DNA from: Halomicrobium katesii DSM 19301
GTDB taxonomy: Archaea > Halobacteriota > Halobacteria > Halobacteriales > Haloarculaceae
Length of the DNA stretch: 64,000 nucleotides
Assembly (NCBI RefSeq): GCF_000379085.1
Contig: NZ_KB905378.1
Coordinates: forward strand, 1,303,312 to 1,367,311
Reading direction: 5' to 3'
A model generated the notes under the pieces. It ran no database searches and had not been told where the DNA came from. It saw only the letters and a list, made by a program, of their open reading frames with translations. Shown one piece after another: positions 9,054 to 18,131 of the stretch; position 1 is the stretch's first letter, and every line of letters starts with the position of its first letter. Position numbers and translations under genes: made by a program.

Positions 9054-9137
9054 TCAGAACATCGAGAGTGCGTAGGCGGCCGACGAGCCCACCATGAGCA
9101 AGACGAGGACGATCGCGAGGAGTTGCTGTCGATCCAT
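9054..9137 (-). CDS. 27-residue membrane peptide
   Basis: The frame reads MDRQQLLAIVLVLLMVGSSA followed by seven residues (AYALSMF) and TGA. It is one hydrophobic helix with a charged start, like short single-span peptides known next to other haloarchaeal genes. It lies in the 207-base gap between the two tandem lipoprotein genes, on the same strand. Its length makes chance possible, but the hydrophobic pattern with an ATG and a clean stop is unusual for non-coding GC-rich sequence. Confidence 0.5.
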   Translation of the reverse strand: MDRQQLLAIVLVLLMVGSSAAYALSMF

Positions 9138-9179
9138 ACCCACGCGTTGCCAGTGAGGACGGATAGGCGTTTCGAGGTG

Positions 9180-10061
9180 CTACGGCGTCGTCTCCCCCGG
9201 TGTCGACAGTTCCGCCCAGTACACCCGACCGTCGTACCGGACCAGCCAGTGGCCGGTGCCGGCCGTCGAACGGACCGGCTCGTGTGCGCCGAGCCGTTCG
9301 GTCAGCGATCGGAACGCCCGGCTCGGGCTGTCGGGGTAGTAGCCCTCTGCGGCGGCTTCCAGGACGATCTCTCGTTCGGCCTCTGGGAGTCCGCTGAGCG
9401 TGAACAGGTACCGCTCGCGCAGCTGACGGCCCAACGCCGCCGGGCTGTCGGCGATCCGCTCGGCGCTGTACTGGTATCGGTCGACTTCGATCTCCCGGCT
9501 CCCGCCGACGCCGACCCGGTAGGCCGTGCCGTCGTAGGAGACCGCCTCGTACTCCGGCTCCGGGACGAGGACGCTCGCGGTGTCGTCGAGGTACGTGTCG
9601 GCAACGTCTACGTCGAAACCCCTGCCGGTCGGGGGATCTTCGGGCGGCGGCAAGAGCCGAGAGAGGGCGCGCCTGTCGACGGCCGGGAGATCGGCGTACG
9701 CGACGACCGACGACGGCTCCGCGACGGGATCGTAGTCGATCCGGAGATCGTACTGGGTGCCAGCGCGGCGCTCGACGACTTCGTACCCGATGTCGTAGTA
9801 CGCGCCGTCGTCTTCGAACGGCCGGTCGGCGTCGAACGGGGGACCGGTGTCTGCTCTGGCTGGCGTCTCGCCGTCGATAGCGTCTCTGACGAGGGCACGC
9901 GAGTCCGGCGGGAGAGCGTCGAGGTCTTCGGCGTGGCGTCGAGCGATCGCCGCGTCGGACGCTATCGACGTCATCGTCAGTGAACCGTAGTCCGGGCGCA
10001 TACAACCGGCCAGCGGGAGGGCGAGGGTCGTCGTGGTCGCGAGGAACGAGCGACGGCGCAT
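9180..10061 (-). CDS. Tat lipoprotein, tandem paralog B
   Basis: 293 residues, beginning MRRRSFLATTTTLALPLAGC. It aligns end to end with the lipoprotein at 8079-8972: shared blocks include SDAAIARRHAEDLDALPP, YYDIGYEVVERRAGTQYDL, LFTLSGLPEAEREIV and GHWLVRYDGRVYWAEL. It is therefore a diverged tandem duplicate, likewise exported by Tat and lipid anchored. The function is unknown. Confidence 0.75.
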   Translation of the reverse strand: MRRRSFLATTTTLALPLAGCMRPDYGSLTMTSIASDAAIARRHAEDLDALPPDSRALVRDAIDGETPARADTGPPFDADRPFEDDGAYYDIGYEVVERRAGTQYDLRIDYDPVAEPSSVVAYADLPAVDRRALSRLLPPPEDPPTGRGFDVDVADTYLDDTASVLVPEPEYEAVSYDGTAYRVGVGGSREIEVDRYQYSAERIADSPAALGRQLRERYLFTLSGLPEAEREIVLEAAAEGYYPDSPSRAFRSLTERLGAHEPVRSTAGTGHWLVRYDGRVYWAELSTPGETTP

Positions 10062-10161
10062 ACGTGTCCGATCCGAGACCAGCGACGAATAGGTTCCGGA
10101 GACGGGCGGGCGGCAGTCACCGCTGGGACCCGGTCGCGACCGCCAGCGGACGCAGACACAA

Positions 10162-11250
10162 TCACTCGATCCGAGCGTCGACGACGACGTGTGCGACGCC
10201 CTCGCTGTAGCTTTTGACCCGGCGAGTGTCGAGGATCTCGACGCCCCGGCCCGCGTCGGCGGCCGCGGCCTCGATCCGCTCGATCGGTCGCTCGAAGACC
10301 AGTCCGTCGGGCGTCGCCTCGTGCATGTGGACGACCCCGCCGGGAGCCAGCGCCGGCAGTGCGGCGTCGAGATACTCGTGGGCCTCGTAGTAGCCCATCA
10401 CGATCCGGTCGACCGGGTCGGCGGCGAGGTCCGGAGTCACGTCCCGGCAGTCGGCCCGGTAGGGCTGGACCCGGTCGGCGACCTCGTTGAGCTGGACGTT
10501 CTCGATCAGGTACCGGAAGGAAGCGGGGTTGCGCTCGACGGCAGTGACCGTCGCCCCGGCGCGGGCCATCGGGAGCGTGAAGTAGCCGATGCCGGCGAAC
10601 ATGTCGAGCACCCGCTCGCGTTCGCCGGTCGCGTGTCGCGCTGCTCCCGCTCCCGTTTCCGAGGGCTCGCTGCGCTCGCCCTCGCGGGCCTCGCGGACGA
10701 CCGCGCCCATGTGGCTCCGCTCGGCCTTGTTGCCCGGCGAGAACATCACCTCGGCGAGGTCCAGCGCGTAGGCGGTCCCGTGCTCGCGGTGGACCGTCTC
10801 GGTGTCGCCGGTGCCGGCGATGACCTCGACCGCGGGCTCGCGGTGTTCGCCGGTGATCGGTCCCCGCGAGAGGACGGTGTCGGCCTCGCCGTGGAGCCGT
10901 AAGAGCGCCGCGCCGACCTCCTCGGGTCGTGGCGCGTCGCCGACGTCCACGAGGACGACGCTGCCGACGACGGCCCAGGAAGCGGGTGCCAGGTCGATCT
11001 CCGCGTCGGTCCACCCCCGTTCACGGAGGTAGTCGTCCAGATCGCGGAGCCTCGGCTCGCCGACCTGACGGACCACGTCTCGAACGGCGAGGTCGGCGGG
11101 GACACTGGTCACCGGGACGGCGACGCTGTCGTCGTCCCACGGCTGGACGGACCGGCTGTCGTCGTACGCGTCCAGTCCCTGCAACCGGTCGATGACGGTC
11201 TGGGTGCGGTCCTGGGCGACGACGACGGCCAGACGATCGTCTGCGCTCAT
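10162..11250 (-). CDS. taw2: Probable wyosine-pathway aminocarboxypropyl transferase Taw2 (Trm5/Taw2 family)
   Basis: 362 residues of the Trm5/TYW2 class. The SAM-binding motif VLDMFAGIGYFTLPMA is followed by AVERNPASFRYLIENVQLN. Upstream is the family block LAEVMFSPGNKAERSH. Where Trm5 methylases have an N-L-P motif, this protein has VMGYYEAHEYL, which fits Taw2, the enzyme that transfers the 3-amino-3-carboxypropyl group of SAM to 4-demethylwyosine. The taw1 gene in the same region supports this. A short Ala/Glu insert follows residue ~190. Its start lies 9 bases beyond the stop of a small lipoprotein gene, so the two may be co-transcribed. Trm5 remains the alternative. Confidence 0.75.
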   Translation of the reverse strand: MSADDRLAVVVAQDRTQTVIDRLQGLDAYDDSRSVQPWDDDSVAVPVTSVPADLAVRDVVRQVGEPRLRDLDDYLRERGWTDAEIDLAPASWAVVGSVVLVDVGDAPRPEEVGAALLRLHGEADTVLSRGPITGEHREPAVEVIAGTGDTETVHREHGTAYALDLAEVMFSPGNKAERSHMGAVVREAREGERSEPSETGAGAARHATGERERVLDMFAGIGYFTLPMARAGATVTAVERNPASFRYLIENVQLNEVADRVQPYRADCRDVTPDLAADPVDRIVMGYYEAHEYLDAALPALAPGGVVHMHEATPDGLVFERPIERIEAAAADAGRGVEILDTRRVKSYSEGVAHVVVDARIE

Positions 11251-11259
11251 CGGTGGGTG

Positions 11260-11460
11260 TCAGGCGGCCGGAACTGAAACCCGTTTCGTGTCGACCGTTC
11301 GGCCGCCGCTCTTTCCGAGACATGTTCGACATGAACGTGTCGAGCTACCGCCGCCAGCGTGCCTCGTCGGCGCGAGCGGAGTGGAGAGCTGGCCCACGCA
11401 GCCGGTGGTGCCACCGAGAAGCGTCAGGCCGGTCACGGCGAGGAACTGGCGGCGTTGCAC
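11260..11460 (-). CDS. Very short Tat lipoprotein (or truncated lipoprotein gene)
   Basis: 66 residues that start MQRRQFLAVTGLTLLGGTTGC: a twin-arginine motif, a hydrophobic core and a lipobox Cys at 21. Only about 45 residues follow, with two more Cys (CRTC). The quality of the signal peptide argues for a real gene, but the mature part is so short and compositionally biased that it could be the 5' end of a decayed lipoprotein gene. Confidence 0.5.
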   Translation of the reverse strand: MQRRQFLAVTGLTLLGGTTGCVGQLSTPLAPTRHAGGGSSTRSCRTCLGKSGGRTVDTKRVSVPAA

Positions 11461-11540
11461 CCGTGCGAACGGGGCCAGCGTCTGCCGATAAGTGTCTCCC
11501 GTCTGGACGACAACAGCAGGCGGGGGACGCGACTCTCTCG

Positions 11541-12656
11541 TCAGCTCCCGTCGGGCACGACGTGCAGCCCCTCGCGGTGTTTGAGGACCGCCACCTCGTC
11601 GGCGTCGGTGTCGAGGTAGTCGGGCCGGGGGATCGTCTTCGCCTCGTAGGTCTCGGGGTCGAGTACCTGAACCGCACGCTCGTCCTCGACGGCGACGAGG
11701 GTGGTCCGTTCGGCGTCGGCGTCGGTCCCCAGGCGACGGGCGTCGGGGGCGTTTTCGTCCTCGAAGGACGCTTCGAAGGGGTCGCCCGTCGCGAGGCGCG
11801 TCCCTTTGAGGTTGCCCTGCACCGAGCGGACCAACACCGGACCGTCGCCGTCCGCCGGATCGATCACCTCGCCGGGGCGATAGCGCGGCAGCCGGATCGC
11901 GTACGTGACCCGATACACCTCGTTACCGTCCGAATCCTCGGTGACCAGCGTCTCGTTGTCGGTGAACGTCCCGCCCAGCTCAGTCGTGATCTGGCGGGCG
12001 ACTTTCATCCCGATCTTGTTGGTCGAGACCTTGATGTTGACGCCCTCTTCGGGCTCGGAAATTTCGGTGACGAAGGCGTCCCGGTCGCCCGTGGCCTCCA
12101 TCTCGTCGACGACCTCGTGGGCGATCTCCTTGGCGCGGTCGGCCTCCTCGCCGGTCGGCGTGCGCTCGTCGGCCCGCACCTGTACCGTCGAGGCGTACGA
12201 ACCGCCCGCGATCTTGCCACAGCGCGTGCAGGTCTGGCGGCTGATCTTGACCGGGACGACCACGTCCTCGGTGACCGGCGTCTCCCGGATGACCCCGGAG
12301 AACTCCGCGTGCATCCGGATCGTGTTCTTGTCGACCTGTTCGGGCGCGACCTGCCAGGCGACCGACTGGGCGTCGACGTGGACGCCCAGGGCCTCGCTGA
12401 CCTCGTCGACGGCGATGTCGGTGTAGTCCTCGGCACCCACGTCGACCCAGCGGTTGCCCCGGTGGACGGCACCACACTGGGCACAGACCCGGACCTCGAT
12501 GCGGTCCGGCGCGTCGACGAGATCGAACTCCTCGAAGTAGCAGGCGTCACAGAGCACGCTGTCGGGGTCGTGCTGGCCCGCGACGCTCGGGCGCTCGCGC
12601 TCGTGGTCCGAGATCTCGTCGCCACAGCGCGGGCAGAAGGCTCCGGATCGACTCAT
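11541..12656 (-). CDS. nmd3: Archaeal Nmd3 homologue
   Basis: 371 residues. The N-terminus has the Nmd3 zinc-binding pattern FCPRCGDE ... LCDACYF, CAQCGAVH and CTRCGKIAGGSY (paired CxxC motifs), followed by beta-rich domains. In eukaryotes Nmd3 adapts the large ribosomal subunit for export; in archaea, which lack a nucleus, it is thought to act in late large-subunit maturation. The length is normal for the archaeal form, which lacks the eukaryotic export signals. The upstream neighbour on the same strand is tspO, 60 bases away. Confidence 0.9.
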   Translation of the reverse strand: MSRSGAFCPRCGDEISDHERERPSVAGQHDPDSVLCDACYFEEFDLVDAPDRIEVRVCAQCGAVHRGNRWVDVGAEDYTDIAVDEVSEALGVHVDAQSVAWQVAPEQVDKNTIRMHAEFSGVIRETPVTEDVVVPVKISRQTCTRCGKIAGGSYASTVQVRADERTPTGEEADRAKEIAHEVVDEMEATGDRDAFVTEISEPEEGVNIKVSTNKIGMKVARQITTELGGTFTDNETLVTEDSDGNEVYRVTYAIRLPRYRPGEVIDPADGDGPVLVRSVQGNLKGTRLATGDPFEASFEDENAPDARRLGTDADAERTTLVAVEDERAVQVLDPETYEAKTIPRPDYLDTDADEVAVLKHREGLHVVPDGS

Positions 12657-12716
12657 TGCGACGCCGTTGGTGGCTGTCGCGGTTAAGTCGTGCGTTCCGG
12701 GGTCGGGACCGAATCC

Positions 12717-13223
12717 TCAGGCGTTCAGGACCCAGAACCGGTAGTTCAACAGCGCAGCGAACAGGACCCAGACGAGATAGGGGACTAGCAGCGCCGCCGC
12801 CCGGCGGTCGACGCGATCGAAGGCCCAGATCGTCGAGACGATCAGGACCGCCAGCGCGACGATCACCCCGAGCGCGGCCAGCGGTCGCTGGAGCGCGAAA
12901 AAGACCGGCGTCCAGGCGACGTTGAACGCGAACTGGAGGGCAAACAGCCCCAGCGCGACCCGGACGCGACGCTCGTCCAGTCCCTCGCTGGCGACCAGGT
13001 AGACCGCGACGCCCAGCAGGGTAAAGAGCAGCGTCCAGACGACGCCGAAGGCCCAGCCCGGCGGATAGATCGCGGGCTCGACGAGTCCATCGAACCACGC
13101 CGACCCCGGACCACCGAGCACGGCCGGGACGCCGCCGACGACGTTGACGAGGACGACGGCCGCCAGTGCCCAGAGGAGATCGCGACGATCGAACCGATCG
13201 GGAGCAGCGTCGGTGAGCGACAT
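12717..13223 (-). CDS. tspO: TspO/MBR family membrane protein
   Basis: 168 residues with five predicted membrane helices. Family signatures are visible: PAIYPPGWAFGVVWT in the first loop/helix 2 and LQFAFNVAWTPVFF, LVPYLVWVLFAALLNYRFW at the C-terminus. TspO proteins bind porphyrins and steroids and in microbes modulate photosynthetic or stress responses; some haloarchaea use them near carotenoid/retinal metabolism. The ATG at 13223 is chosen because upstream codons in the frame look non-coding. Confidence 0.88.
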   Translation of the reverse strand: MSLTDAAPDRFDRRDLLWALAAVVLVNVVGGVPAVLGGPGSAWFDGLVEPAIYPPGWAFGVVWTLLFTLLGVAVYLVASEGLDERRVRVALGLFALQFAFNVAWTPVFFALQRPLAALGVIVALAVLIVSTIWAFDRVDRRAAALLVPYLVWVLFAALLNYRFWVLNA

Positions 13224-13342
13224 ACAGATAACACAGCCAACAGGAACAAACCAGTTGTGGTCGAATCGGCTCTGCCGGTGCCGTTGCGTGCCAGAAACCG
13301 GGAGACGGCGCTGAGAACAACTCGCACTCCGTCGAACAACCC

Positions 13343-13347
13343 TTTTA
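13343..13347 (+). promoter_or_regulatory. TATA-like element of htpX
   Basis: TTTTA followed by G lies 24-28 bases before the ATG of htpX at 13371, the distance expected for a leaderless transcript. Confidence 0.4.
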
Positions 13348-13370
13348 GTCGTCAGCCTCGTAGCACGGGT

Positions 13371-14249
13371 ATGGAGTGGCAAACAGACTGGGGTCTCCGC
13401 GCTCGCATGATCCTGACGATGTTCTTACTGTTCGCGCTGTACATCGTCTTCGTCGCGGTGATGACCCAGACTCGCTTCTTCGGTATCGCGATCCTGGGGA
13501 TGGGCGTGTTCCTGGTGGGACAGTTCTTCTTCAGCGACAAACTGGCGCTGTACTCGATGGGTGCCCGCGAGGTCGAACCCGACGAGTACCCGGAGCTCCA
13601 TCGCTCGATCGAGCGCCTCTCCCAGCAGGCCGACCTCCCGAAGCCGACAGTCGCCGTCGCGGACTCTCGGGTCCCCAACGCCTTCGCGACCGGCCGCTCG
13701 AAGAAGAGTTCGGCTGTCTGCGTGACGACAGGTATCATGGAGACGCTGGATCAGGAGGAACTGGAGGGGGTCCTGGCCCACGAGCTGGCCCACATCAAGA
13801 ACCGCGACGTGATGGTAATGACCATCGCCTCGTTCCTCTCGACGATCGCCTTCCTCGTCGTGCGGTGGGGCTGGCTGTTTTCGGGCGGTCGGGACCGCGG
13901 GGGCAACGGCGGCGCGCCGGTACTGGTCGCGATCCTCGTCTCGCTCGTGGTGTGGATCGTCTCGTTCCTCCTCATCCGAGCGCTGAGCCGCTACCGGGAG
14001 TACGCCGCCGATCGCGGCGGCGCGTCGATCACCGGTAACCCCTCGGCGCTCGCGACGGCGCTGATGAAGATCGACGGCCGAATGGACAAGGTCCCCAAAG
14101 AGGACATGCGCGATCAGGCCGAGATGAACGCCTTCTTCATCATCCCGATCAAGTCCGGCTTCGTCGGGAAGCTGTTCAGCACGCACCCCTCGACGGAACA
14201 GCGGATCAATCGTCTACAGGACCTGGAGCGGGAGCTGGAACAGCGGTAA
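13371..14249 (+). CDS. htpX: HtpX-type membrane zinc metalloprotease
   Basis: 292 residues. The catalytic motif AHELAHIKNRD (HExxH) follows two N-terminal membrane helices, two more helices come after it, and a downstream Glu in YREYAADRGGA is the likely third zinc ligand. HtpX peptidases cut misfolded membrane proteins on the cytoplasmic side. The family ending STHPSTEQRINRL is intact. The divergent tspO gene starts about 150 bases upstream. Confidence 0.92.
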   Translation: MEWQTDWGLRARMILTMFLLFALYIVFVAVMTQTRFFGIAILGMGVFLVGQFFFSDKLALYSMGAREVEPDEYPELHRSIERLSQQADLPKPTVAVADSRVPNAFATGRSKKSSAVCVTTGIMETLDQEELEGVLAHELAHIKNRDVMVMTIASFLSTIAFLVVRWGWLFSGGRDRGGNGGAPVLVAILVSLVVWIVSFLLIRALSRYREYAADRGGASITGNPSALATALMKIDGRMDKVPKEDMRDQAEMNAFFIIPIKSGFVGKLFSTHPSTEQRINRLQDLERELEQR

Positions 14250-14691
14250 CTATCACTTCCACATAACTGTCGAGTTCTCGTAATTAGAGATCGGACAGAG
14301 TACACACCGAAATCTGAGAGCGCCGAGCAAGTTCGTCTGTGGGACCGCTTCGACGTTCTCGGTCCGCGAGAAGAGAACGGCGTGCTCTCGAAGCGTGACG
14401 ACAGACTCCGAACGAAATCCTCCCTAAAATACTGTATCTGATCCTCTTGCGTTTCGATATGCCACAGTCTGAGCGAGCGAGGATCTACTGACGCGCTACT
14501 GTTCGGAGACAGTCAGAAACACAGAACCATACGCGAACTGTTTCGTCTCTGTGCCGATCGTCGTGGTGTGACGTGGCGTGGGCGTCCGTGTCGACGGTAC
14601 GGACCGTTCTCCCGTGACGAACGGGGGCGAGACGGAACCGGCGACGGTCCCCATCGCCACCATTATTGGCGTCGGCGTCGTTCGATGACCG
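14250..14691. other. Intergenic, nothing recognised
   Basis: About 440 bases between htpX and the HEAT-repeat gene. Base composition is somewhat less GC-rich than the neighbours (for example a run TCCTCCCTAAAATACTG). No credible ORF, RNA fold or repeat was identified. Confidence 0.5.
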
Positions 14692-15615
14692 ATGAGTGAT
14701 TCGCTTAGCCACGGTGTCCTGACACACGACATCGAGTCAGTGTCGGCCGACGAGGTCTCGGCGGACGTACTCCGGTCGGGACTCGAACACGAGACGAACC
14801 TCGTTCGCACCCACGCCGTGCGGGTCGCCGCCGCCGTCGCGGACGACGACCCCGCGACAGCGGTCGAACACGCCCCGCAGTTGATCGCCAACCTCGAACA
14901 CGAGCGGACGAACGTGAAGCTCCACAGCGCGCTGGCGCTGGCCTCGCTCGTCGGCGAAGCGCCCGAGGCCGTCGAGGACGCGGTCGGACCGATCGTCGAC
15001 CTGCTCGATCAGGACCCGCCGATTCTGCAGCTGGCGGCCGTCCAGTTCGTGCGCGAGTCGATCACGACGATGCCACACGCCTACCGCCCACACCTCCAGC
15101 AACTGGTCGATCGAACGGTCGAGGATCCGGAAGTAGACTTCACCGACGGACGAGCCGGTGAAACGCCGGATCCCCAGCGCGAGGAGTTCTACCAGATGGT
15201 CTCGGAAGACGAGACCAAACGCCAGTGGGCGACGCGAGTCGTCACGGCCAACATGGTCGCCGAGCTGGCATCGATCGAGCCGGAAGCGGTCGCCGACCAC
15301 GTCCCGACGCTGGTCGCCGTCCTCGACAGCGAGAGCGACGCCGTGGGGGTGTTGACGACGGTCGCGAACATCGTCGCGTCGGTCGCCGAACACGATCCGA
15401 CGCTCGTCGACGGTGCCGTCGATCCCCTCGTCGAACTACTGGCTCACCAGGACACGCCCACGGTCAGTACGGCAGTCGCCGCACTGGGCTTTCTCGCACC
15501 GCCGACCGCGATCGAGCCGCTTCGCGACGTTGCTGACGACGAGCAGCGTGACGAGGATCTGCGCGAACTGGCCAGCGAGACGGCGACCTTCATCGAGGCA
15601 CAGGCCGACGCCTAG
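14692..15615 (+). CDS. HEAT/ARM-repeat protein
   Basis: 307 residues made almost wholly of amphipathic helix pairs of the HEAT type, such as NLVRTHAVRVAAAVADDDP, KLHSALALASLVGEAP and LQLAAVQFVRES, with a linker near residue 155 (TDGRAGETPDPQ). Such solenoids act as binding scaffolds. No signal peptide or catalytic residue is present. The stop overlaps the end of the convergent small membrane gene by 4 bases. Confidence 0.78.
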   Translation: MSDSLSHGVLTHDIESVSADEVSADVLRSGLEHETNLVRTHAVRVAAAVADDDPATAVEHAPQLIANLEHERTNVKLHSALALASLVGEAPEAVEDAVGPIVDLLDQDPPILQLAAVQFVRESITTMPHAYRPHLQQLVDRTVEDPEVDFTDGRAGETPDPQREEFYQMVSEDETKRQWATRVVTANMVAELASIEPEAVADHVPTLVAVLDSESDAVGVLTTVANIVASVAEHDPTLVDGAVDPLVELLAHQDTPTVSTAVAALGFLAPPTAIEPLRDVADDEQRDEDLRELASETATFIEAQADA

Positions 15616-15848
15616 TACTCTTCTCCCTCGCGGCGAGTACACGTGTAGAACACGAGGAAGGCAGTCCCACCCGACACCGTCAGCAGGCCGACGTTGACGA
15701 TCGAGAGGGTGTACGACGCCGTTCCCGGCTGCCCGACCACCAGTCCGAAGATCGCGAGCAAGAGCAAGAAGATGTGGACCATGACGGCGAGCCAGATGTA
15801 CGACCGGTACGCGCACATGGTCCGCCAGAAGGCCTCGAAACGCGCCAT
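15612..15848 (-). CDS. Small membrane protein (78 aa)
   Basis: Two predicted membrane helices (IWLAVMVHIFLLLLAIFGLVV and IVNVGLLTVSGGTAFLVFY) separated by a short loop, with a charged C-terminal tail. No family was recognised beyond similarity in style to other haloarchaeal hypothetical membrane proteins. It is convergent with the HEAT-repeat gene and overlaps it by 4 bases. Confidence 0.65.
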   Translation of the reverse strand: MARFEAFWRTMCAYRSYIWLAVMVHIFLLLLAIFGLVVGQPGTASYTLSIVNVGLLTVSGGTAFLVFYTCTRREGEEY

Positions 15849-16002
15849 AAAAGCGTACTACCGGCGAGTAGACAAGAGTCTTGCTCTGTCCACTGGCGTC
15901 GGCTCACGGTGTCGAAAAAACGGACGGGCAGACCGCTGCTACTGTCAGCCGTCACCGTCTCACGACCGTGGCGGCGACGTTCCCGACGGACCGTGGGCAG
16001 GG

Positions 16003-17058
16003 CTAGTCCGTCAGCTCCGGGCTCTCCCAGTACTCGTGGTCCTCGTCCTCGCGGAAGCACCTGACGCGCTGGTTCTCCGCGTGGTAGCTCTGTGGGTCCG
16101 CCTGTCGGCAGGCCTCTCGGGCCTCCGGACACCGCGTCTGGAAGTTACAGCCCTTCGGCGGATCGACCGGGTCCGGGATGTCGATCTTGCGCATCGGGAC
16201 CTCGCCCGCGTCCTGCAGGGAGAGGTCCGGCGTCGCCCACCGGAGGACGTTGGTGTAAGGGTGGTGGGGATCCTGGATCATCGCCTCGGCCGGACCGATC
16301 TCGGCGATCTGTCCCAGGTACATCACGCCGATTCGCCCGCCGCTGTGGGCGGTGAAGTAACGAGCGTTCGAGAGGTCGTGACTGATGAACACGTAGGACG
16401 TGTCGAACTCCTCTTGGAGGTCGAGCATCAGGTCCATCATCTCGACGCGCAGCGACACGTCCAGCGCGCTGATTGCCTCGTCGGCCAGGATTACGTCCGG
16501 GTTCATCAACAGCGCCCGGCAGAGGGCCACGCGCTGTTGTTCGCCGCCCGAGAGCTGGTGTGGGTAGCGCTCGGCGAAGTCGGCGGCCGGCGTCATACCC
16601 ACGCGCTCTAACAGCGCGTAGATGCGTTCGCGCTTCTCCTGTTTCGAGAGGTTCGGGTTGACCTGTCGGAGCGGCTCCGAGAGGATCGAGACGAGCCGGC
16701 GGTTCGGGTTCAGCGACGCGCCGGGGTCCTGGTGGATAATCTGGAGGGACTGGCGGATGTCGGCCCACTCGGTGTCGGTGTCGACCTTTCCGTCACGGAT
16801 GTCCCAGATGTCTTCGCCGCGGTACTTCACCGAGCCGCCGGTGGGTCGCTGGAGACCGATCGAGGTCTTGCCCAGCGTCGTCTTCCCACAGCCCGACTCG
16901 CCGACGAGTGCGATCACGTCGCGCTCGTAGATGTCGAGTGAGACGCCGTCGACGGCTCTGACGGTCTCGGACTCACCGCCGAAATCGAGGAGCGACGACT
17001 TGTTCTCGAAGTGAACCTCGATGTCTTCGAGGCTCAACACGACTTCGTCACCCGGCAT
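16003..17058 (-). CDS. Peptide ABC importer, ATPase subunit (OppF/DppF type)
   Basis: 351 residues with Walker A GESGCGKTT, signature LSGGEQQRVAL and Walker B VILADEAISALD, followed by the H-loop region FISHDLS and the Cys-containing C-terminal oligopeptide-transporter domain (FQTRCPEAREACRQ) that marks the Opp/Dpp subfamily. The ATG at 17058 overlaps the TGA of the preceding ATPase gene (TGATG), so the two are translationally coupled. It forms the second nucleotide-binding half of the importer encoded at 16,003-22,217. Confidence 0.9.
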   Translation of the reverse strand: MPGDEVVLSLEDIEVHFENKSSLLDFGGESETVRAVDGVSLDIYERDVIALVGESGCGKTTLGKTSIGLQRPTGGSVKYRGEDIWDIRDGKVDTDTEWADIRQSLQIIHQDPGASLNPNRRLVSILSEPLRQVNPNLSKQEKRERIYALLERVGMTPAADFAERYPHQLSGGEQQRVALCRALLMNPDVILADEAISALDVSLRVEMMDLMLDLQEEFDTSYVFISHDLSNARYFTAHSGGRIGVMYLGQIAEIGPAEAMIQDPHHPYTNVLRWATPDLSLQDAGEVPMRKIDIPDPVDPPKGCNFQTRCPEAREACRQADPQSYHAENQRVRCFREDEDHEYWESPELTD

Positions 17059-18131
17059 CACTCGTCACCTCCGGAGCGGGCGGCGTCGCCAAGGTTCTCC
17101 GAGTAGTTGAGCGCGATTTCGTCCCGTGCGTCGTCCCAGTGGTAGCACGCGGAGGTGTGACGGTCACTCACCGACACGTAATCCGGCTTCGAAGAGCGAC
17201 ACTGCTCGTCGGCCAGCGGACACCGCGGATGGTACGCACAGCCGTCCGGCACGTTGATCGGTGCCGGCTGCGATCCGGGAATCGGGACCATCTCCTCGAT
17301 GGGCGCGTCGAGGTTCGGCGTCGAGTTCAGCAGCGCCCGCGTGTACGGATGGGCCGCGTTCTGAACGATCTCTTCTGTCCGCCCGATCTCGACGGGATGG
17401 AAAGCGTACATGATCGCGAGTCTGTCTGCGAGTGCCGCGATGAGCGGGAGGTCGTGGGTAATAAAGACCATCGTCAGGTCGTACTTTTCCTTGAGCTCCC
17501 GGAGCAGTCGCAGAATCGAGCGCTGCATCAGCAGGTCAAGCGCCGCCGTCGGCTCGTCCATCACGAGAAGCTCGGGCTCCAGCACCAGCGACAAGGCGAT
17601 CAGGGCCCGCTGTTGCATCCCGCCGGACAGCTCGTGGGGATAGGAGTTCAACACGCGATCGGGTTCGAGATAGAGGTCCTGGAGCAGTTCGCGGGCGAAC
17701 GCCAGCCCCTCGTCGATGTCCGCGTCGTGTGCCGACAGCGTCTCCTCGAAGTGCTTCCCGACCCGCATCGTCGGGTTGAACGACGACATCGCGCCCTGGA
17801 ACACCATCGAGATCTCTTCCCAGCGGAGCTGTCGCAGCTCTTCGGTGGTCAGGTCGAGCACGTCGATCGGCTCGCCCTCACTCGGGTTATACCTGACCTG
17901 TCCACGCAACACGCCGGGGTCTGGAATCGAGTCCAGCATCGACTCGGCGAGCATCGACTTGCCCGAACCGCTCTCGCCGATGACACCGATCACTTCGTGA
18001 CGGTGAACGTCCATCGAGACGTGATCGAGGACGTAGGAGTTGCCGTCGTCGTAAGTCACCGATGCGTTCCGGAGCTCTACGACGGGATCCTCCGAGTCTG
18101 GCTCGCGAGTTTCGACGGTCGTACTGGCCAT
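17058..18131 (-). CDS. Peptide ABC importer, ATPase subunit (OppD/DppD type)
   Basis: 357 residues. Walker A GESGSGKS, signature LSGGMQQRALIAL, Walker B LLVMDEPTAALD and H-loop FITHDLP are intact; the Opp-type C-terminal cysteine segment is DGCAYHPRCPLADEQCR. It starts directly after the stop of the OppC-type permease and is coupled to the following ATPase. Confidence 0.9.
   Translation of the reverse strand: MASTTVETREPDSEDPVVELRNASVTYDDGNSYVLDHVSMDVHRHEVIGVIGESGSGKSMLAESMLDSIPDPGVLRGQVRYNPSEGEPIDVLDLTTEELRQLRWEEISMVFQGAMSSFNPTMRVGKHFEETLSAHDADIDEGLAFARELLQDLYLEPDRVLNSYPHELSGGMQQRALIALSLVLEPELLVMDEPTAALDLLMQRSILRLLRELKEKYDLTMVFITHDLPLIAALADRLAIMYAFHPVEIGRTEEIVQNAAHPYTRALLNSTPNLDAPIEEMVPIPGSQPAPINVPDGCAYHPRCPLADEQCRSSKPDYVSVSDRHTSACYHWDDARDEIALNYSENLGDAARSGGDE

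Noticed and set aside
14485..14891. Minus-strand frames overlapping the start of the HEAT-repeat gene
   Set aside because: They are shadows rich in Thr, Ser and Arg, overlapping a well-supported gene on the other strand.
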